NCBI RefSeq assembly: GCF_012516375.2
Contig: NZ_CP051204.2
Location: 2,728,001-2,792,000 of the forward strand
Length of the DNA stretch: 64,000 bases
Origin: Chitinophaga oryzae
Lineage (GTDB): Bacteria > Bacteroidota > Bacteroidia > Chitinophagales > Chitinophagaceae
Reading direction: 5' to 3'
The translations under genes were made by a program, and so were the position numbers. This document shows positions 8,512-16,765 of this stretch, in pieces. Every line of letters starts with the position of its first letter. Positions within the stretch are counted from its first letter, which is position 1. Under the pieces are notes generated by a model that saw nothing but the letters and a program-made list of their open reading frames with translations, did no database searches and had not been told where the DNA came from.

Positions 8512-8997
8512 ATGTTTTCTATGGACATCAAAAAGGAGATCGTTAAAACGCTGAAAGACCTGTTATTAAAAGCGCATGCGCATGTCAGCTTTGCCGAAGC
8601 GGTAAAGGGCCTGCCGGCGGAACTGCGCGGCGTGGTGCCGGAGGGGCTGCCTTACAGTATCTGGCAACTGGTGGAGCATATCCGGATCACACAGGCGGAT
8701 ATCCTGGAGTTCAGCCGGGATGCCGATTATAAATCGCCCCGCTGGCCGGAAGGCTACTGGCCCAAATCACCGGCGCCGGCCAATGATCATGTCTGGCAAA
8801 AGAGCCTCGAGCAGATAAAGGCCGACACCCATGCTTTTATTGAATTGCTGGAGGCGCCGGAAGCGGATTTGTTTACCCCTTTCCCTTATGGCGACGGGCA
8901 GCATCTGTTCCGCGAGGCGGTGCTGATAGCGGACCATACCAGTTACCATACCGGTGAGATCATCGCTGTTCGCCGGTTGCTGAACGCCTGGAAATAA
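8512..8997 (+). CDS. DinB-family metal-binding protein
   Basis: 161 aa. The four-helix DinB fold is suggested by the conserved His positions: WQLVEHIRITQADIL near residue 55, and ADHTSYHTGEIIAVRRLL near the C-terminus. Together these give the usual three-His metal site. Such proteins include thiol-dependent S-transferases (bacillithiol, mycothiol) as well as many of unknown function. Its stop abuts the stop of the convergent egtD gene. A thiol-related role is tempting next to the egt operon, but the two are on opposite strands and the link is speculative. Confidence 0.82.
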   Translation: MFSMDIKKEIVKTLKDLLLKAHAHVSFAEAVKGLPAELRGVVPEGLPYSIWQLVEHIRITQADILEFSRDADYKSPRWPEGYWPKSPAPANDHVWQKSLEQIKADTHAFIELLEAPEADLFTPFPYGDGQHLFREAVLIADHTSYHTGEIIAVRRLLNAWK

Positions 8998-9993
8998 TTA
9001 TAGTCTTTTCCAGAGGGAGTCCACGAACCATTTCCTGTTATCAAAGAAACGGGCGACGGGCTGGAAGCCTGTTTCCAGTGCCAGCTGGTCTGTTTCTTCC
9101 AGCGTATATTTCTGTGATATTTCCATGTACAGCGGTTCGTAGGCTTCGAAGCTGACCTCTGCGTCCTGGCCGATTTTTACCTGTTGTTTTTCCTGGCTGA
9201 TCAGGTAACTTTTGCAGGCGCCGGTACCCGGGTCGTAGGTGGGGTAGTGTTCGAATTTGCTGATGTCGAAGTTGGCGCCCAGCTCCCTGTTGATGCGGGT
9301 CAGCAGGTTGAAGTTAAAGGCGCGGGTAATACCTGCGTCGTCATTATAGGCACTGAGGATCACCTGTGGATCCTTTTTAAGGTCGAAGCCGGTCAGCAGC
9401 AGATCGCCGGGCGACAGGTAGTCCCTGAGTTCCAGGCAGAAATCATGCGCTGCGGCAGTGTTGAAATTGCCGATATTGCCCCCCATAAACAGCACTACTT
9501 TCTTTTTGCGGCTGTAGGTGTTGGCCTGCTGCAGCATATCGAAATATTCCCCGTTCAGTCCTTTCATCCGCAGGTCCGGGAGCCTGGCGGGCAGTTGTTG
9601 TTCGAGGTGCCGGATCACGTTGGCGGAGATATCGATGGGGAAGTAGGTGAAATCTGTTCCGTTGGCCAGCAGCTGCCGCAGCAGGTGGATGGACTTGGTC
9701 GCGTCGCCGGCGCCGAGTTCCACCACATCGAAGGTGGTGGCCTGCAGGGCAAGGGTGGCGGCTATTTCGGAAGAGCGGGAGGTGAGGATGTCCATTTCGC
9801 AGCCGGTGAGGTAGTACTCAGGGCATTGCATAATCTGTTGAAACAGCCGGTCGCCTTCTGCATCATAAAAATATTTGGAGTCCAGATATTTCTGCGGTGC
9901 GCTGAGCCCCTTTATTACTTCCTGATAAAATGTGCCGGTCACCGGTTTCCTTTTACAAAGGACGGTATTGCCTGGAATTACAGTGGTTTGCAT
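8998..9993 (-). CDS. egtD: EgtD, L-histidine N-alpha-methyltransferase
   Basis: 331 aa from the ATG at 9991-9993. EgtD trimethylates histidine with SAM to make hercynine, the first step of ergothioneine synthesis. Family features visible are KYFYDAEGDRLFQQIMQCPEYYLTGCEMDIL near the N-terminus (histidine site region), VVELGAGDATKSIHLL (SAM-binding loop), FPIDISANVI, LFMGGNIGNF and LLTGFDLKKDP. The length matches the family. It is the last gene of the five-gene minus-strand operon and starts 23 bases after the egtB stop. A longer reading from 10050 would overlap egtB and lacks support. Confidence 0.93.
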   Translation of the reverse strand: MQTTVIPGNTVLCKRKPVTGTFYQEVIKGLSAPQKYLDSKYFYDAEGDRLFQQIMQCPEYYLTGCEMDILTSRSSEIAATLALQATTFDVVELGAGDATKSIHLLRQLLANGTDFTYFPIDISANVIRHLEQQLPARLPDLRMKGLNGEYFDMLQQANTYSRKKKVVLFMGGNIGNFNTAAAHDFCLELRDYLSPGDLLLTGFDLKKDPQVILSAYNDDAGITRAFNFNLLTRINRELGANFDISKFEHYPTYDPGTGACKSYLISQEKQQVKIGQDAEVSFEAYEPLYMEISQKYTLEETDQLALETGFQPVARFFDNRKWFVDSLWKRL

Positions 9994-10016
9994 ACGCAGT
10001 CTTTTTAGATGAAAGC

Positions 10017-11165
10017 CTATTTTGCCAGCCTGATACCGGTAAACTGCCATCGTAGCGAAGGATGGAAGAAGTTGCGGTAAGTGATGCGGCTATGATGAGG
10101 GGGCGTTACTTCTGAGCCGCCCCTGAGTACCATCTGATTGATCATGAATTTACCGTTGTATTCGCCGATGGCGCCGGGTGCTTTGGTAAAGCCGGGATAG
10201 GGGAGATAGGCGCTTTCCGTCCATTCCCAGCGCTGTCCCCACGGTAAGCGGGGGGCGGCGGCTTCCCATTCGAATTCCGTCGGCAGGCGCATGCCTTTCC
10301 AGGCTGCAAAGGCGGCGGCTTCATAGTAGCTGACGTGGCACAGCGGCGCATCGGGGAGGAGGGGTTGCAACCCCTGCCAGTTGTAATGCATCCACTGGCC
10401 GTTGATGTTGTACCAGTACATCGGCATTTCCACGTTGTTTTTCTTTACCCAGTCCCATCCTTCCGCGTGCCAGTAGCGGAAATCGTGGTAGCCGCCGGCC
10501 TGGATAAAATCGAGATATTCCGCGTTGGAGACCAGCGCTTCGCTGAGGCTGTAGTCACCCAGGTATACTTTATGCCGGCCCAGTTCATTGTCAAAACAGA
10601 ACCCGTTTCCCGAAAAGCCGATCTCATAAACACCTTCCTGCATCTCTAACCATGAACCGGCCGGTTTTGTTGTGGCAGGTGATGTTTTACCGGGATCATA
10701 AGCCGGGAAAAGCGGATTATGGCCCAGTATGTATTTGATGTCGGTGTACAACAATTCCTGGTGTTGTTCTTCATGATGAAGCCCGAGGGTAATGAGCGAC
10801 TGCAGTTCCGGCCCGTGTTCCGTGTCGAGGAATGTCTCCATGGCTTCATCCACATGGCGGCGGTAGCGCATAATGTCTTCCACGGCGGGCCTGCTCAGGT
10901 TGCCGCGGTCTGTGCGGATCACGCGGGCGCCTACCGATTCGTAGTAGCTGTTGAACACAAAATTATATTGCGGATCAAACTCCGTGTAACCTTTAGCGTT
11001 AGGTACCAGGATAAAGGTCTCGAAGAACCAGGTGGTATGACCGAGGTGCCATTTAGGCGGACTGACATCCACTACGGGTTGTACTACATAGTCTTCCGTT
11101 TTGAGTGGTGCGCAGATATCTTCCGTTCTTTTACGTACTGTGAAATAATCTTTTTTCAACTGCAT
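10017..11165 (-). CDS. egtB: EgtB, hercynine oxygenase (sulfoxide synthase)
   Basis: 382 aa. The N-terminal DinB_2-like domain carries the iron-binding histidines in WHLGHTTWFFET (H43) and LHHEEQHQELL (H131, H135). The C-terminal part is a formylglycine-generating-enzyme-like domain (LPTEFEWEAAAP, WEWTESAYLPYPGF, NGKFMINQMVLRGGS, ITYRNFFHPSLRWQFTGIRLAK). This is the full EgtB architecture. EgtB joins hercynine to cysteine or gamma-glutamylcysteine as a sulfoxide. No egtA or egtC homologue lies nearby, which suggests direct use of cysteine (inference). It is 12 bases downstream of the transporter fusion gene and 23 bases upstream of egtD. Confidence 0.92.
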   Translation of the reverse strand: MQLKKDYFTVRKRTEDICAPLKTEDYVVQPVVDVSPPKWHLGHTTWFFETFILVPNAKGYTEFDPQYNFVFNSYYESVGARVIRTDRGNLSRPAVEDIMRYRRHVDEAMETFLDTEHGPELQSLITLGLHHEEQHQELLYTDIKYILGHNPLFPAYDPGKTSPATTKPAGSWLEMQEGVYEIGFSGNGFCFDNELGRHKVYLGDYSLSEALVSNAEYLDFIQAGGYHDFRYWHAEGWDWVKKNNVEMPMYWYNINGQWMHYNWQGLQPLLPDAPLCHVSYYEAAAFAAWKGMRLPTEFEWEAAAPRLPWGQRWEWTESAYLPYPGFTKAPGAIGEYNGKFMINQMVLRGGSEVTPPHHSRITYRNFFHPSLRWQFTGIRLAK

Positions 11166-11177
11166 GACTACTGGTGG

Positions 11178-12746
11178 TTAGTGATGATGCACATATGTTG
11201 CCAAATCGGATATACTGCTGATGTGCAGCCGGGTCGCCTGTTCCCGACGCATCATCAGCGCGTAGGTATTGTTAAAGCCAATGGGTTGCAGCCATCGGAG
11301 CTGGTATTGTGTTGCAAATCCATTCTTTACATAGTCGTATACTTTCCTGCTGTCACTTATGATGCTGTCGACCGTTGGCTGTGGCGCCTGCAGGATGACC
11401 AGCAGGCCGGTGCCGGTATATTCCGGGTACATGTCTATCTGATCGTTGACCAGTGCGTCGAAGACGATTTTAGTGCCGCCGAGTCCTGTTTTGGTGGTGG
11501 CGCTCAGATCGGTGTGGCCTTCGATCAGCATTTTGTACATATTGGCCAGAATATAACCATCGCCAAAAATTTTCGCGCCGATACGGATATTGCCTTTGCT
11601 GCCGTTCCGTGCCGGTTTCCATAGCCCGGCCGACGTGAGGAAATCTTTTGCCACCTGTTGCGGATTTTGTTTGAGGTAATCCACCCGGTAGTTGAGTTCC
11701 GTCATGATGCTATCATTAATTGTACCAGAGAGTTGGTCCAGTGCCGGCGCCAGTTCAGGGTATTTGTCCAGAACGGCCTGCCGTACCACCGGAGCAGCGT
11801 AATATGGCGGGAAGATGTGTTTGTCATCTTTGAGCACCACGAGGTCAAATGCTTTCACGCGGCCGTCGGTGCTGCTGCCGCTGATCACATCCAGTTTTTT
11901 TTCATAGGCTGCTTTATACATGATCATATCACTGATCACGAGGGTGCGCAGCTGAAGGCCGTATACTTCCCGCAGGCCCACAGCGCCGTCTTTGCGGCCC
12001 ATGAATTCCGGGGTGAAGCCGGCTTTGAGGCGGCTGCTGTAAGTTTCCGGAAGAAGATAGAAAGAAGACAGCAGCACGAGGATAACGGGCAGTGCCAGCG
12101 CTGTTTTCCGAGCCTTGCGCATATTGAGGCGTTGCAGGCGTGACAGCATCCAGTCGAACAGGATGGCCAGCAAGGCCGCCGGGATGGCGCCTGCCAGCAT
12201 CATATTGGTATTGTTGAGTGCGATGCCGCCGAAAATGAATTCACCCAGGCCGCCGGCGGCGATATAGGCTGCCAGCGTGGCCACGCCCACATTAATAACG
12301 GTGGCCGTGCGGATGCCCGCCAGTATGACGGGCATGGCCAGCGGCAGTTGTACTTTCAGCAGCAGTTGCCGGGTATTCATACCCATGCCCGTGGCTGCTT
12401 CTGTAATATTAGGATCTACGCCAAGAATACCGGTGTAGGTGTTGCGCACCACCGGCAGCAGGGCATAGAGAAACAGTGCTACAATAGCCGGTTTGGGACC
12501 GATGCCGAGCAAGGGGATCATAAACCCCAGCAGGGCGATGCTGGGAATGGTTTGCAGAACGCCGGTAATGCCAAGCAGAGGGCCGGCCAGCCTTTTATGG
12601 CGGGATATCAGGATGCCTGCAGGCACGCCAATGCAGACGGCTATCAATACAGAGATAAACGTAAGGCCGGTATGGGTAAGGGTTTGCTCCAGCAGTTTAC
12701 CGGACTGCTGCCGGACAAAATCAATAAACGTTTCAGGCGTGTCCAT
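11178..12746 (-). CDS. ABC permease/substrate-binding fusion, EgtU-like, permuted binding domain
   Basis: 522 aa. Residues 1-205 are a ProW/OpuCB-type permease with several membrane helices and the EAA loop (EAATGMGMNTRQLLLKVQLP). A further helix (about 213-233) leads to a periplasmic OpuCC/EgtU-type binding domain. Unusually, residues 240-375 hold what is normally the C-terminal half (RKDGAVGLREVYGL, SSTDGRVKAFDLVVLKDDKH, FPPYYAAPVV, ELNYRVD). Residues 386-517 hold the normal N-terminal half (IRIGAKIFGDGYIL, GLGGTKIVFDAL, IDMYPEYTGTG, GFNNTYALMM, SSISDLA). The domain is thus circularly permuted. EgtU proteins of Gram-positives and Helicobacter are fused permease/binding proteins for ergothioneine. 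Placement between an ATPase gene and egtB-egtD supports that substrate; glycine betaine is the alternative. Confidence 0.85.
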   Translation of the reverse strand: MDTPETFIDFVRQQSGKLLEQTLTHTGLTFISVLIAVCIGVPAGILISRHKRLAGPLLGITGVLQTIPSIALLGFMIPLLGIGPKPAIVALFLYALLPVVRNTYTGILGVDPNITEAATGMGMNTRQLLLKVQLPLAMPVILAGIRTATVINVGVATLAAYIAAGGLGEFIFGGIALNNTNMMLAGAIPAALLAILFDWMLSRLQRLNMRKARKTALALPVILVLLSSFYLLPETYSSRLKAGFTPEFMGRKDGAVGLREVYGLQLRTLVISDMIMYKAAYEKKLDVISGSSTDGRVKAFDLVVLKDDKHIFPPYYAAPVVRQAVLDKYPELAPALDQLSGTINDSIMTELNYRVDYLKQNPQQVAKDFLTSAGLWKPARNGSKGNIRIGAKIFGDGYILANMYKMLIEGHTDLSATTKTGLGGTKIVFDALVNDQIDMYPEYTGTGLLVILQAPQPTVDSIISDSRKVYDYVKNGFATQYQLRWLQPIGFNNTYALMMRREQATRLHISSISDLATYVHHH

Positions 12747-13695
12747 GCTGGCTGACAGTTTTTTTATAAGCGTTAATGGCGTTCATCAGGATGTTTCCGT
12801 CGAGGTGTTTGTCTTGTCCCTCCCAGGTGCTGCGGGCTTTATCCTCCGTGAGCTGTTCGAGTGTGTCCCAGCAGCTGGTGTCGGCAGGGAGAACGGCGCC
12901 TGTGCTGCCGCCGGCGCTATCCAGGTAAGGCCATATGTCGCGCAGCCGGAGCGATTTCAGTTCCAGCTCCAGCCGTTGTTTATCGAGGAAATGCCGCACA
13001 AAATCATTGGAGGGGTTAAACAGCAGTTCCGTGGCGGTGCCCAGTTGCTGAATACGCCCTTCATTCATGATGCAGATACGGTTGCCCAGTTCAAATGCTT
13101 CTTCCACATCATGCGTAACAAGAATGATGGTCTTGCTGTTCAGTTCATCGAGCAGTTTAAATTCTTTGCGGACGCTGATACGGGTGAGCGGGTCCAGGGC
13201 ACCAAAGGGTTCATCCATCAGGAGGATGGGCGGATCTGCGGCGAGGGCGCGTGCCAGTCCTACCCGTTGCTGTTGCCCGCCGCTGAGTTGTTGCGGGTAT
13301 ACGTCGGCGTAGGAGGCAGGGGACAGCCGCAGTTTTTCCAGGAGGGCCAGCGCCCGGGACCGGATGCGGGCTTTGTCCCACCCCAGCAGTTGAGGTACCA
13401 CACCGATATTTTCCAGTACGGTATAGTGGGGGAACAAGCCGGTGTTTTGCAGTACATACCCCATGCTGCGGCGCAGGGTCTCCGGTGTTTCTGCGCTGAT
13501 ATTTTTTTCGCCGATAAAGATGTCGCCTTTGTCCGGTACCAGCAACCGGTTGATCATGCGGAGGGTCGTGGTTTTACCGCAGCCGCTGGTGCCCAGGAGC
13601 ACAAGCGTTTCTCCGGGCAGCACTTCGAAGGAGAGATCATTCACTGCATTTTTGCCGTGGCTGAAACTTTTTGAGACATGGGATACTTTGATCAT
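12733..13695 (-). CDS. ABC transporter ATPase, EgtV/OpuCA-like
   Basis: 320 aa. ATPase motifs are all present: Walker A GTSGCGKTT, signature LSGGQQQRV, Walker B ILLMDEPFGALDPLTR and the H-loop LVTHDVEEAF. It is closest in feel to the osmoprotectant (ProV/OpuCA) ATPases. The C-terminal 80 residues do not show an obvious tandem CBS pair, which OpuCA normally uses for osmotic regulation. That weakens an osmoprotectant role. Its 3' end overlaps the permease fusion gene by 14 bases, indicating translational coupling. Upstream, 45 bases separate it from the oxidoreductase gene. It powers the adjacent importer. Confidence 0.88.
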   Translation of the reverse strand: MIKVSHVSKSFSHGKNAVNDLSFEVLPGETLVLLGTSGCGKTTTLRMINRLLVPDKGDIFIGEKNISAETPETLRRSMGYVLQNTGLFPHYTVLENIGVVPQLLGWDKARIRSRALALLEKLRLSPASYADVYPQQLSGGQQQRVGLARALAADPPILLMDEPFGALDPLTRISVRKEFKLLDELNSKTIILVTHDVEEAFELGNRICIMNEGRIQQLGTATELLFNPSNDFVRHFLDKQRLELELKSLRLRDIWPYLDSAGGSTGAVLPADTSCWDTLEQLTEDKARSTWEGQDKHLDGNILMNAINAYKKTVSQHGHA

Positions 13696-13740
13696 AAAAA
13701 ATACAGACGGTAGTGGGGAAAATAATACTCAGATTGACCT

Positions 13741-15120
13741 TTATTTTTCCAGCGTCATGAACAGGTTATTGATGGATTCTGCATACAGGGGATGTGCGAA
13801 GATCATATCCCGTAGCTGCGTTGCCGTTATACCTCCGAGCATCGCCATTTGCAGTATGGTCATGATTTCCCCGCCTTCCGTACCGATAACGGCAGCGCCC
13901 AGCAGTTGACCGGTATGTTCATGTACTATCGCTTTCATGAAGCCGGCCGTCTCTCCGGTTTCGATGGCCCTCGCTGCTTTGTCCATGCTGAGATGCGCTA
14001 CTTTCACCGGGTATCCTTCCTGGCGGGCGCGCGTTTCAGAGAGACCGATGCGGCCGAGTTGCGGATCGGTGAACATGCAATAGGGCAGTTGCCGCGTATT
14101 GATGCTGAGTTCTGCTTCTTCGAACAGGTTTTTGTACAACAGGAGATGATCGTTGTAAGAGATATGGGTAAAAGCGGGACCGGGTTTTACGTCGCCTATG
14201 GCGTAGATGCCGGGGCAGCTGGTTTCCAGCTGTTCATTTACCTGTACATATCCTTTTTCGTCCAGGGTGACGTTGGTATTTCCCAGTTGCAGCGCCGCTG
14301 TCTGCGGCAGGCGCCCGGTGGCCACCAACAGATGGGTACCGGTGATGGTAGCGGACTTGCCGCCCGTCTGTACCTGAACCTGTATGTTATCTTTGCTGCC
14401 GGTAATTTTTTCCGTGGTAGCGGAGGTAAGCACCTGTATGTCTTCCGCTTCCAGGATTTTTTTGATGACGGCCGCCACGTCGGGATCTTCCTTTGACATC
14501 AGCTGCGGGCTTTTCTCCACAATGGTCACGGTGCTGCCCAAACGCCGGTACAACTGTCCCATTTCCAGCGCTATGTAGCTGCCGCCGAGGATAATCAGTT
14601 CGGGCGGCACTTTCACTTCATCCTGCAGGGTGGTGGAAGTAAAATACGGCACGTCCCGCAGACCGGGTATTTCCGGGATGTAAGGGGCTGCGCCGGTGTT
14701 GAGAAAAATATGTTCCGCAGCGAGTTCCTGTGTACCGCCATCATTCAGTTCCACGGAGAGGGTCTTTACTCCCGTGAAGGCTGCCGTGCCATACAGGACA
14801 GTAACGCCGGCCTTTTCCAGGCTTTTGGCGGTGCTGTTCCTGAACTGCTCTACCACATTGTTTTTCCGGGCTACAATAGCGGGGAGGTCAATGGTATAAC
14901 CCAGATTAGGCACGCCCCATGCTTCGCTGCGGGATAACAGGTGGGCTATCCGTGCACTGGCAATCATCGTTTTGGTAGGCGTACAGCCATCGTTGATACA
15001 GGTGCCCCCCAGCTGCCGCTGTTCTATCAATGCGGTTTTCCATCCTTTTTCCGCCATTTTCCTTGCCAGGGGATTGCCGCCCTGTCCGGACCCGATTACA
15101 ATTGCGTCGAATTTCTGCAT
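13741..15120 (-). CDS. FAD-dependent pyridine nucleotide-disulfide oxidoreductase
   Basis: 459 aa of the mercuric reductase / lipoamide dehydrogenase fold. Visible are the FAD dinucleotide motif (IVIGSGQGGNPLA), the redox pair CINDGC (C41/C46), the NAD(P) motif (LGGSYIALEMGQLY), YAIGDVKPGP and the dimer-interface His-Glu dyad (HPLYAESIN). It has no N-terminal heavy-metal domain and no C-terminal Cys-Cys pair, so it is not a true mercuric reductase. It is the first gene of the operon with the EgtV-like ATPase, the permease fusion, egtB and egtD. Reduction of an ergothioneine-related disulfide or an electron-carrier role is an inference from context only. Confidence 0.88.
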   Translation of the reverse strand: MQKFDAIVIGSGQGGNPLARKMAEKGWKTALIEQRQLGGTCINDGCTPTKTMIASARIAHLLSRSEAWGVPNLGYTIDLPAIVARKNNVVEQFRNSTAKSLEKAGVTVLYGTAAFTGVKTLSVELNDGGTQELAAEHIFLNTGAAPYIPEIPGLRDVPYFTSTTLQDEVKVPPELIILGGSYIALEMGQLYRRLGSTVTIVEKSPQLMSKEDPDVAAVIKKILEAEDIQVLTSATTEKITGSKDNIQVQVQTGGKSATITGTHLLVATGRLPQTAALQLGNTNVTLDEKGYVQVNEQLETSCPGIYAIGDVKPGPAFTHISYNDHLLLYKNLFEEAELSINTRQLPYCMFTDPQLGRIGLSETRARQEGYPVKVAHLSMDKAARAIETGETAGFMKAIVHEHTGQLLGAAVIGTEGGEIMTILQMAMLGGITATQLRDMIFAHPLYAESINNLFMTLEK

Positions 15121-15164
15121 GAGCTTCGTTGTTTTATCACGTTTCGTTGCGTTTTCGTTCCCAG

Positions 15165-15205
15165 GGTCCCGGGGCTCACGCCCCGGGCTACGATGTTGTT
15201 CAGGT
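15165..15205. repeat. REP-like repeat, left copy
   Basis: This 41-base sequence is the exact reverse complement of 15385-15425. It contains an 8-bp palindrome (CCCGGGGC, loop TCAC, GCCCCGGG). On the minus strand the palindrome is preceded by GTAG, the tetranucleotide that marks REP sequences mobilised by RAYT transposases. It lies 45 bases upstream of the oxidoreductase start. Confidence 0.8.
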
Positions 15206-15384
15206 TAGTTAGTGGAAAGATGTGATATGTATGGTTTGTCTGTTTTCATGGATTATGCTTCCACAGAAATGACTATAAATGATTCATTCTTAGTGCTTCA
15301 TTCTTAATTCTTGTTTTTGGATGATGTTGCAGTTACCCAGGCTTTGTGAGGTTCCTCCATTAGTTAGTAATTTTCATTCACAGG

Positions 15385-15425
15385 ACCTGAACAACATCGT
15401 AGCCCGGGGCGTGAGCCCCGGGACC
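15385..15425. repeat. REP-like repeat, right copy
   Basis: This is the inverted perfect copy of 15165-15205, with GTAG followed by CCCGGGGC-GTGA-GCCCCGGG on the plus strand. The 179 bases between the copies hold no gene, only AT-rich text with the direct repeat TTCATTCTTA. The pair resembles a REPIN/BIME arrangement. It separates the egt operon from dusB. Confidence 0.8.
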
Positions 15426-15500
15426 GGAAAATGCGGATCAATATTCGTTCCCAAAAATGGGGTGATAAGGCGTGTTTTTGACAAACATTTGAATCCGTGG

Positions 15501-15533
15501 CTTGCTGTGCCCGGGGTAAATGCTGTATCTTTG
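15501..15533 (+). promoter_or_regulatory. dusB promoter
   Basis: CTTG at 15501-15504, 21 bases, then a perfect -7 element TATCTTTG at 15526-15533. Transcription would begin near 15540, so translation must start at the TTG at 15554 and not at the ATG at 15497. Confidence 0.65.
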
Positions 15534-15553
15534 CGCTCCTGAAAATACAGATT

Positions 15554-16591
15554 TTGGTTAAGATTGACAACATAACACTGCCCGATTTCCCTTTGTTGCT
15601 GGCTCCCATGGAGGATGTAAGCGACCCGCCTTTCCGTGCTGTCTGTAAAGACGCGGGGGCGGACCTGATGTATACTGAATTTATATCAAGTGAAGGACTG
15701 ATCCGGGATGCGATCAAGTGTCGCCGCAAGCTGGATATTTTCGAATATGAAAGGCCGGTGGGCATCCAGATTTTCGGTGGTGACGAGGACAGCCTGGCTT
15801 TGGCTGCCAAAATTGTGGATGTGACCAATCCCGATTTGCTGGACATCAATTTCGGCTGTCCGGTGAAAAAGGTAGCGGGCCGTGGCGCCGGGGCAGGGGT
15901 GTTGAAGGACCTCGACCTGATGGTGCGTCTCACCGATGCCGTGGTAAAGGCCACTAAGCTGCCCGTAACGGTTAAAACACGCCTCGGGTGGGATGATGGT
16001 ACCAAAAACATCGAAGAGGTGGCAGAAAGGCTTCAGGATGTCGGTATTAAAGCATTAGCAATTCACGGCCGCACCCGTTGTCAGATGTACAAAGGGGAAG
16101 CTGACTGGACGCTGATTGGAAAAGTAAAGAACAACCCCCGCATCCACATTCCGATTTTTGGTAACGGCGATATCAATTCGCCCCAGAAAGCGGTGGAATA
16201 CAAAAACCGCTACGGAGTGGACGGTATCATGATCGGAAGAGCGGTTATCGGTTACCCGTGGCTGTTCCGCGAAATCAAACACTACGTGAAAACCGGTGAA
16301 TTGCTGGCAGGACCTACCCTGGAAGAACGCATTGCTGTCAGTAAAAAGCACCTGCGCCTCTCCGTGGAATGGAAAGGCCCTGTGACAGGCATCAACGAAA
16401 TGCGCGGCTGTTATGCCAACTATCTCAAAGGACTGCCTAACATCAAAGAATTCCGCAGCCGGCTGGTAACGTTAAAAACCGTGGAAGAAGTGGAAGCAGT
16501 GCTGGATGAAATAGAAGCGTACTACAAAGGCATCGAAATTGAAAAAGCACCCATTGAGATGATCGATTATCATCAGAAGTGCCCGTTATAA
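15554..16591 (+). CDS. dusB: tRNA-dihydrouridine synthase B
   Basis: 345 aa from a TTG start at 15554. The resulting N-terminus (M)VKIDNITLPDFPLLLAPMED fits DusB proteins, while a longer reading from ATG 15497 crosses the promoter. It reduces uridines in tRNA D-loops using FMN and NADPH. Motifs: APMEDVSDPPFRAV (FMN site), the DINFGCPVKKV catalytic Cys near residue 102, KTRLGWDD, IHGRTRCQMYKGEADW, GNGDINSPQKA, and GVDGIMIGRAVIGYPW (phosphate site). A helical C-terminal tRNA-binding region follows (NEMRGCYANYLKGLPN). A terminator follows at 16619. Confidence 0.93.
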   Translation: MVKIDNITLPDFPLLLAPMEDVSDPPFRAVCKDAGADLMYTEFISSEGLIRDAIKCRRKLDIFEYERPVGIQIFGGDEDSLALAAKIVDVTNPDLLDINFGCPVKKVAGRGAGAGVLKDLDLMVRLTDAVVKATKLPVTVKTRLGWDDGTKNIEEVAERLQDVGIKALAIHGRTRCQMYKGEADWTLIGKVKNNPRIHIPIFGNGDINSPQKAVEYKNRYGVDGIMIGRAVIGYPWLFREIKHYVKTGELLAGPTLEERIAVSKKHLRLSVEWKGPVTGINEMRGCYANYLKGLPNIKEFRSRLVTLKTVEEVEAVLDEIEAYYKGIEIEKAPIEMIDYHQKCPL

Positions 16592-16618
16592 GGATGTAGG
16601 AAGAAACGTTAGCATAGG

Positions 16619-16651
16619 GAAGCTGTCTCATTACGAGGCAGCTTCTTCATT
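16619..16651 (+). terminator. Intrinsic terminator after dusB
   Basis: An 11-bp stem (GAAGCTGTCTC at 16619-16629, GAGGCAGCTTC at 16635-16645, one G-U pair, 5-base loop) is followed by TTCATTT. Confidence 0.7.
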
Positions 16652-16765
16652 TGATGCCTCCGGTAAAAATAGCATTGAATTTTGTCAAATTTATTGTTGC
16701 TGCACTACCACTATTTGGTCATCTTTACGATGTCTGCCCAAGGCAGGATAGATAAAGCAACTACG

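Noticed and set aside
11178..13695. Plain glycine betaine/proline betaine transporter
   Set aside because: Not excluded, but the operon with egtB-egtD, the fused permease/binding protein and the lack of obvious CBS domains on the ATPase favour an EgtUV-type importer.
13741..15120. Mercuric reductase
   Set aside because: There is no N-terminal metal-binding domain, no C-terminal Cys pair and no mer genes nearby.
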